Below the pieces are notes generated by a model, which did no database searches, was not told the DNA's origin, and saw only the letters and a list, made by a program, of their open reading frames with translations. Shown here piece after piece: positions 27,438 to 30,225 of a stretch of DNA of 30,225 nucleotides. Numbering within the stretch: the stretch's first letter is position 1; each line of letters starts with the position of its first letter. The stretch comes from Nemertoderma westbladi (taxonomy: Eukaryota > Xenacoelomorpha > Nemertodermatida > Nemertodermatidae): NCBI GenBank assembly GCA_032718475.1, contig JAUCBJ010000718.1:1-30225 (forward strand), given 5' to 3'. Position numbers and translations under genes: made by a program.

Positions 27438-27677
27438 ATGAAAATCAACGGAGACAATTTGCAGCGCTTCGGCTGTTATGTAATACTTGCCGGCTTTGCT
27501 TTGAAATGCTACGCGATCTTTGTATATCTGATGAAACTAGTTGACTGGTCCGTCTATTCACTGGCCAATCCCATTAATCCTATTCTTAAATGGGAAAGAA
27601 GTCGAACTGATGCCGTTCGTGGCGTATCCATAATTATAACTTCAGGGATAATGACTGTAGATAATTTAGGTTTATAA
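27438..27677 (+). CDS. Weak 79-codon ORF, unrecognised
   Basis: ATG at 27438, stop at 27675-27677. It contains one hydrophobic segment (CYVILAGFALKCYAIFVYLM), and the translation is less AT-driven than its surroundings. Its last third lies in the left arm of a 29 bp perfect inverted repeat, so the C terminus is repeat-derived. It may be an exon or chance. Confidence 0.22.
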   Translation: MKINGDNLQRFGCYVILAGFALKCYAIFVYLMKLVDWSVYSLANPINPILKWERSRTDAVRGVSIIITSGIMTVDNLGL

Positions 27678-27810
27678 ATTGTGTTTTAATGTTATTTTAA
27701 TTTATTTACTGAAGACATCCGTGAGGATGAAATGACCATATAAATAGAAACTGTTTTTGTTAACCGTGGCATTAGACCCTTTCTACAGTCATTATCCCTG
27801 AAGTTATAAT
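27633..27810. mobile_element. 178 bp element or hairpin with perfect 29 bp inverted repeats
   Basis: 27633-27661 and 27782-27810 are exact complements, with TTCAGGGATAATGACTGTAG in the left arm, separated by 120 bp of AT-rich sequence. Consistent with a young MITE or a structural hairpin. Target duplication not evident. Confidence 0.8.
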
Positions 27811-28321
27811 CCTATTCTGGCGCAGTAAGTTTGTGCCGAGATGTCACAGTTGAGCACTGCATGTGAGAATTTGTCATGTGAAAGTGAAAGTAATTGACTT
27901 AGTGTAACACCTCACTGCATTAAAAGTCACAACTGGGAGAGACAGGTATCGTAGAACATTTACTTTCAGTATTATCTCGACTTTATGAACTTCGCTGACG
28001 CCCGGTAAATAAAATATCTCGAGAATGGTGAAAAAAGTTCTACTTGTACCAAGTAAAAAATAATTATACTGTATTTAATTTTAATTTAAATTTTGTACAC
28101 TTAAGTACAAGTAATGTTATTGGGTAATGATACATTTAGTGATTTCGGCCCTTATAGTCCAGCTATTGATAAGTCAGTACATTATAATTATTGACAATGC
28201 TGTAACAGCCAACTGACGACTTATTCAACAACTAATGACTAACTATAGCTTATATAATATATTGCAGAGGATGAAATTATGTGGGCGGAACCAACGTAAC
28301 ATATTTTAAAATTCCAGCATA
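27811..28321. other. Upstream region of the carboxypeptidase gene
   Basis: AATATATTGCAG ending at about 28267 resembles a splice acceptor. Two short upstream ORFs (ATG 28271-TAA 28309 and ATG 28279-TAA 28299) precede the main ATG and could damp translation if they are in the mRNA. Confidence 0.35.
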
Positions 28322-30073
28322 ATGGCTATATCATTATTAATGTTTAAATCCTTGGTTATGATATCATTAATGTATGCATCCAGAGCAATGAGTGACGTTG
28401 AGGAAGATAGAGTAAACCAGCTCCCTGGATTCTCAGTGTTACAGTCTCCAAACTACTCTGGTTACCTAGCAACCGGTGACCAATCTTTTCTTCATTACTA
28501 CCTAGTTGAATCTGAAGGGACCCCCTCAATAGACCCATTGATTATCTGGTACAATGGAGGCCCTGGGCTCAGCTCAATGATTGGTCTATTCCATGGCAAT
28601 GGGCCATACCGCATCGATAAAAATGATCAACTAGTTCTCAACCCCCACCGATGGACTCAATTCGCGAGTTTGCTTTACATAGATGCGCCCCCTGGTGTGG
28701 GTTTCTCGTACCCACTTCGAGAAGAGAGCAACTCCGTCTTTTCAGACACAGAAACTGCAGCACTGAATGCAGAATCACTCGGAAGTTTCTTTCTGAAACA
28801 TCCACGTTTCCATGACAACAATATTTATTTTAGTGGGGAGAGTTTCGCGGGAAACTATCTTCCTGTACTTCTAAACGTTCTGCTCGACACGCGAGTGAAC
28901 TCCAACATCGCCATGGTAACTGAACAGCTCCCAGCTACGGCTAAATCATGGACATCTAACATAGAAGGGTTGTTGCTAGGCAACCCTGTATCCGATGACT
29001 ATACAATATGCGACAATGCGCTTGGGGACTTCGCTTATCATAACGGATTGATCGACTCGGAGGATTGGAAGGTTTGGAGGCGGTTGTGCCCCGGGCCAGA
29101 TTGTTATGATGCCTACCTCTGTATCAAAGCCAATACTAGAGGAATTAATGAGTACAACATAAACAAACCATGCGATAAACCTGAAGCTAGTTTTGATACA
29201 CAATACTTAATGTGGGAGAGAAATTACACAAGCAAAGCATTCAAAAACCATGATGAAGTATACAAATTATTTAAAGATAGTAATTACAGGCTTAATACAG
29301 ATTACTTGTTCGAAAAACATCCCGATGAACTTGAATCGGTAATTAATAACATGGAAGAAATGGATCTTAGGCATCACATTGTCAGAGCTGTAGAAAAAGC
29401 GTTGACAATGGAAGGTATTTACGACAAAGGTGATAATAAAGTGATCGAGGAAATGATTTTCGATTGGCCAGCATATCGATTAGTAGTGCCTTGCGTTGGA
29501 TTCGAACACATTCAGAGGTATATGTCGAGGCAAGATGTTAGACAGAGTCTAAACATACCGCCCTCACAGGGCCCCTGGTTTGAAGGGAATAAGTGGGTAA
29601 ATGTGCAGTTCAAAAGTGAGTGGTCGTCTATGGTTGAGTTCTACATGCCTTTGATTGAAAGGGGCTTGGTGATTGGCCACTACTGTGGTAATGCCGATAT
29701 AGCAGTGCCAATAGGAGCTTGTTGGGAGTTTATCCGATCTCTGGGCAGGAAGAAGTTGAGCAAGCAGCAGAGAATATTTCAAGACAAGCAGGTCATTGGT
29801 TTTGTGGATAAATGGGATGGTATACAATTGTTTATGATAAAGGGAGCCGGTCATATGACTGCCATTGACAAACCGAAAGAATTGCAGCTGATTGTTGAGT
29901 CGTTATTGGCTGGAAAGGATCTATCATTAGCTATTCCGAGTGCCTGTCCGCGTACCCAAACTAATTCTACTAACTCAGGAGACCAAGTTTCAGACTCAGC
30001 TTCCTCACCTTTATATTTCCATAGTCTGTCTTACCTATTAAGTGTTTTGCTTTGGCTGTTTTTTTTATACTAA
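28322..30073 (+). CDS. Serine carboxypeptidase (peptidase family S10), probably membrane-anchored
   Basis: 583 residues, single reading frame. The signal peptide covers about 1-23. The alpha/beta-hydrolase core has IIWYNGGPGLSS (74-85, oxyanion and substrate-binding loop), LLYIDAPPGVGFSY (117-130), nucleophile Ser174 in SGESFAGNY, Asp459 in GNADIAVP and His511 in GAGHMTAIDKP, so the Ser-Asp-His triad is complete. S10 enzymes remove C-terminal residues from peptides, usually in lysosomes, vacuoles or outside the cell. The usual Cys of GGPGCSS is Leu83 here, which would leave its normal downstream partner (probably Cys391 in VVPCVGF) free. A cap insert of about 225-380 carries several cysteines. 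Residues 545-562 are Ser/Thr/Asn-rich and 563-583 form a hydrophobic tail ending at the stop, consistent with a GPI-anchor signal or tail anchor. Confidence 0.93.
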   Translation: MAISLLMFKSLVMISLMYASRAMSDVEEDRVNQLPGFSVLQSPNYSGYLATGDQSFLHYYLVESEGTPSIDPLIIWYNGGPGLSSMIGLFHGNGPYRIDKNDQLVLNPHRWTQFASLLYIDAPPGVGFSYPLREESNSVFSDTETAALNAESLGSFFLKHPRFHDNNIYFSGESFAGNYLPVLLNVLLDTRVNSNIAMVTEQLPATAKSWTSNIEGLLLGNPVSDDYTICDNALGDFAYHNGLIDSEDWKVWRRLCPGPDCYDAYLCIKANTRGINEYNINKPCDKPEASFDTQYLMWERNYTSKAFKNHDEVYKLFKDSNYRLNTDYLFEKHPDELESVINNMEEMDLRHHIVRAVEKALTMEGIYDKGDNKVIEEMIFDWPAYRLVVPCVGFEHIQRYMSRQDVRQSLNIPPSQGPWFEGNKWVNVQFKSEWSSMVEFYMPLIERGLVIGHYCGNADIAVPIGACWEFIRSLGRKKLSKQQRIFQDKQVIGFVDKWDGIQLFMIKGAGHMTAIDKPKELQLIVESLLAGKDLSLAIPSACPRTQTNSTNSGDQVSDSASSPLYFHSLSYLLSVLLWLFFLY

Positions 30074-30153
30074 GTTGAAACACAGAAAAATAACAATACA
30101 GAAAAATATTAAACCAAAAATTGTATTTTTGCTTCCTGCTTTTGCTGCTTAAA

Positions 30154-30159
30154 AATAAA
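30154..30159 (+). terminator. AATAAA downstream of the carboxypeptidase
   Basis: A canonical hexamer about 80 bp after the stop. Confidence 0.55.
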
Positions 30160-30225
30160 TTATTAACTCCTATTTTAAAAATGAGTTCTACTTTACATAC
30201 CAGAGCTAGCCAATAACTCTAGAAT

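Noticed and set aside
28322-30073. Inactive S10 homologue because GGPGCSS is altered
   Set aside because: Only the Cys is changed; Ser174, Asp459, His511 and their contexts are intact.

Overview
This is eukaryotic, AT-rich nuclear DNA, most likely from an invertebrate animal, possibly marine. The evidence is DRAM/TMEM150-type six-pass membrane proteins, AATAAA polyadenylation signals, non-LTR and DIRS-type retroelements, tRNA-derived repeats, MITE-like elements and minisatellites. There are no bacterial operons, Shine-Dalgarno sites or CRISPR arrays. The short palindrome TAGGCCTA is strongly over-represented, but I cannot name the species.

Layout. 1-373 is the open 3' end of a very basic polypeptide. 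374-2868 is mostly non-coding, with a CCAAT-rich promoter-like patch and a small minus-strand CxxC/CxxC ORF (1851-2207). A MITE-like repeat (2869-3096) and a 44-46 bp minisatellite (3655-4632) precede an intact reverse transcriptase/RNase H ORF of DIRS/Ngaro type (4919-6736) and an unrecognised 162-residue ORF (6986-7474). A 5'-truncated, frameshifted non-LTR retrotransposon lies on the minus strand at 7937-9257. Repeats fill 9260-11150.

Host-like genes start at 11162: a secreted intradiol ring-cleavage dioxygenase (+), then tail-to-tail a coiled-coil protein (-, 12381-13031). 13158-14959 holds two inverted-repeat elements, one with a clear 7 bp target duplication and a 99 bp tandem duplication at its edge. 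Three divergent paralogues of the Frag1/DRAM/Sfk1 family (minus strand, all single-exon) lie at 17039-17809, 19029-19910 and 24492-25325, separated by a MITE-like family member with a nested tRNA-like sequence, a GTCCC-rich inverted-repeat element and a second minisatellite (22845-23332). A fold-back element (25919-26391) and a 29 bp perfect inverted repeat (27633-27810) precede a single-exon serine carboxypeptidase (S10) with a hydrophobic C-terminal tail (28322-30073).

The host genes do not form an evident pathway. What they share is an uninterrupted coding region (771-1752 bp in the five longest reading frames of this set, apart from the shorter coiled-coil ORF) and, in three of them, a stop codon overlapping or touching AATAAA. 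The dioxygenase is secreted and catalytically complete by motif, which is uncommon for an animal. The three DRAM-like genes are a local duplication cluster. Most of the remaining sequence is transposon debris in which several repeat families can be recognised by comparison within the window.
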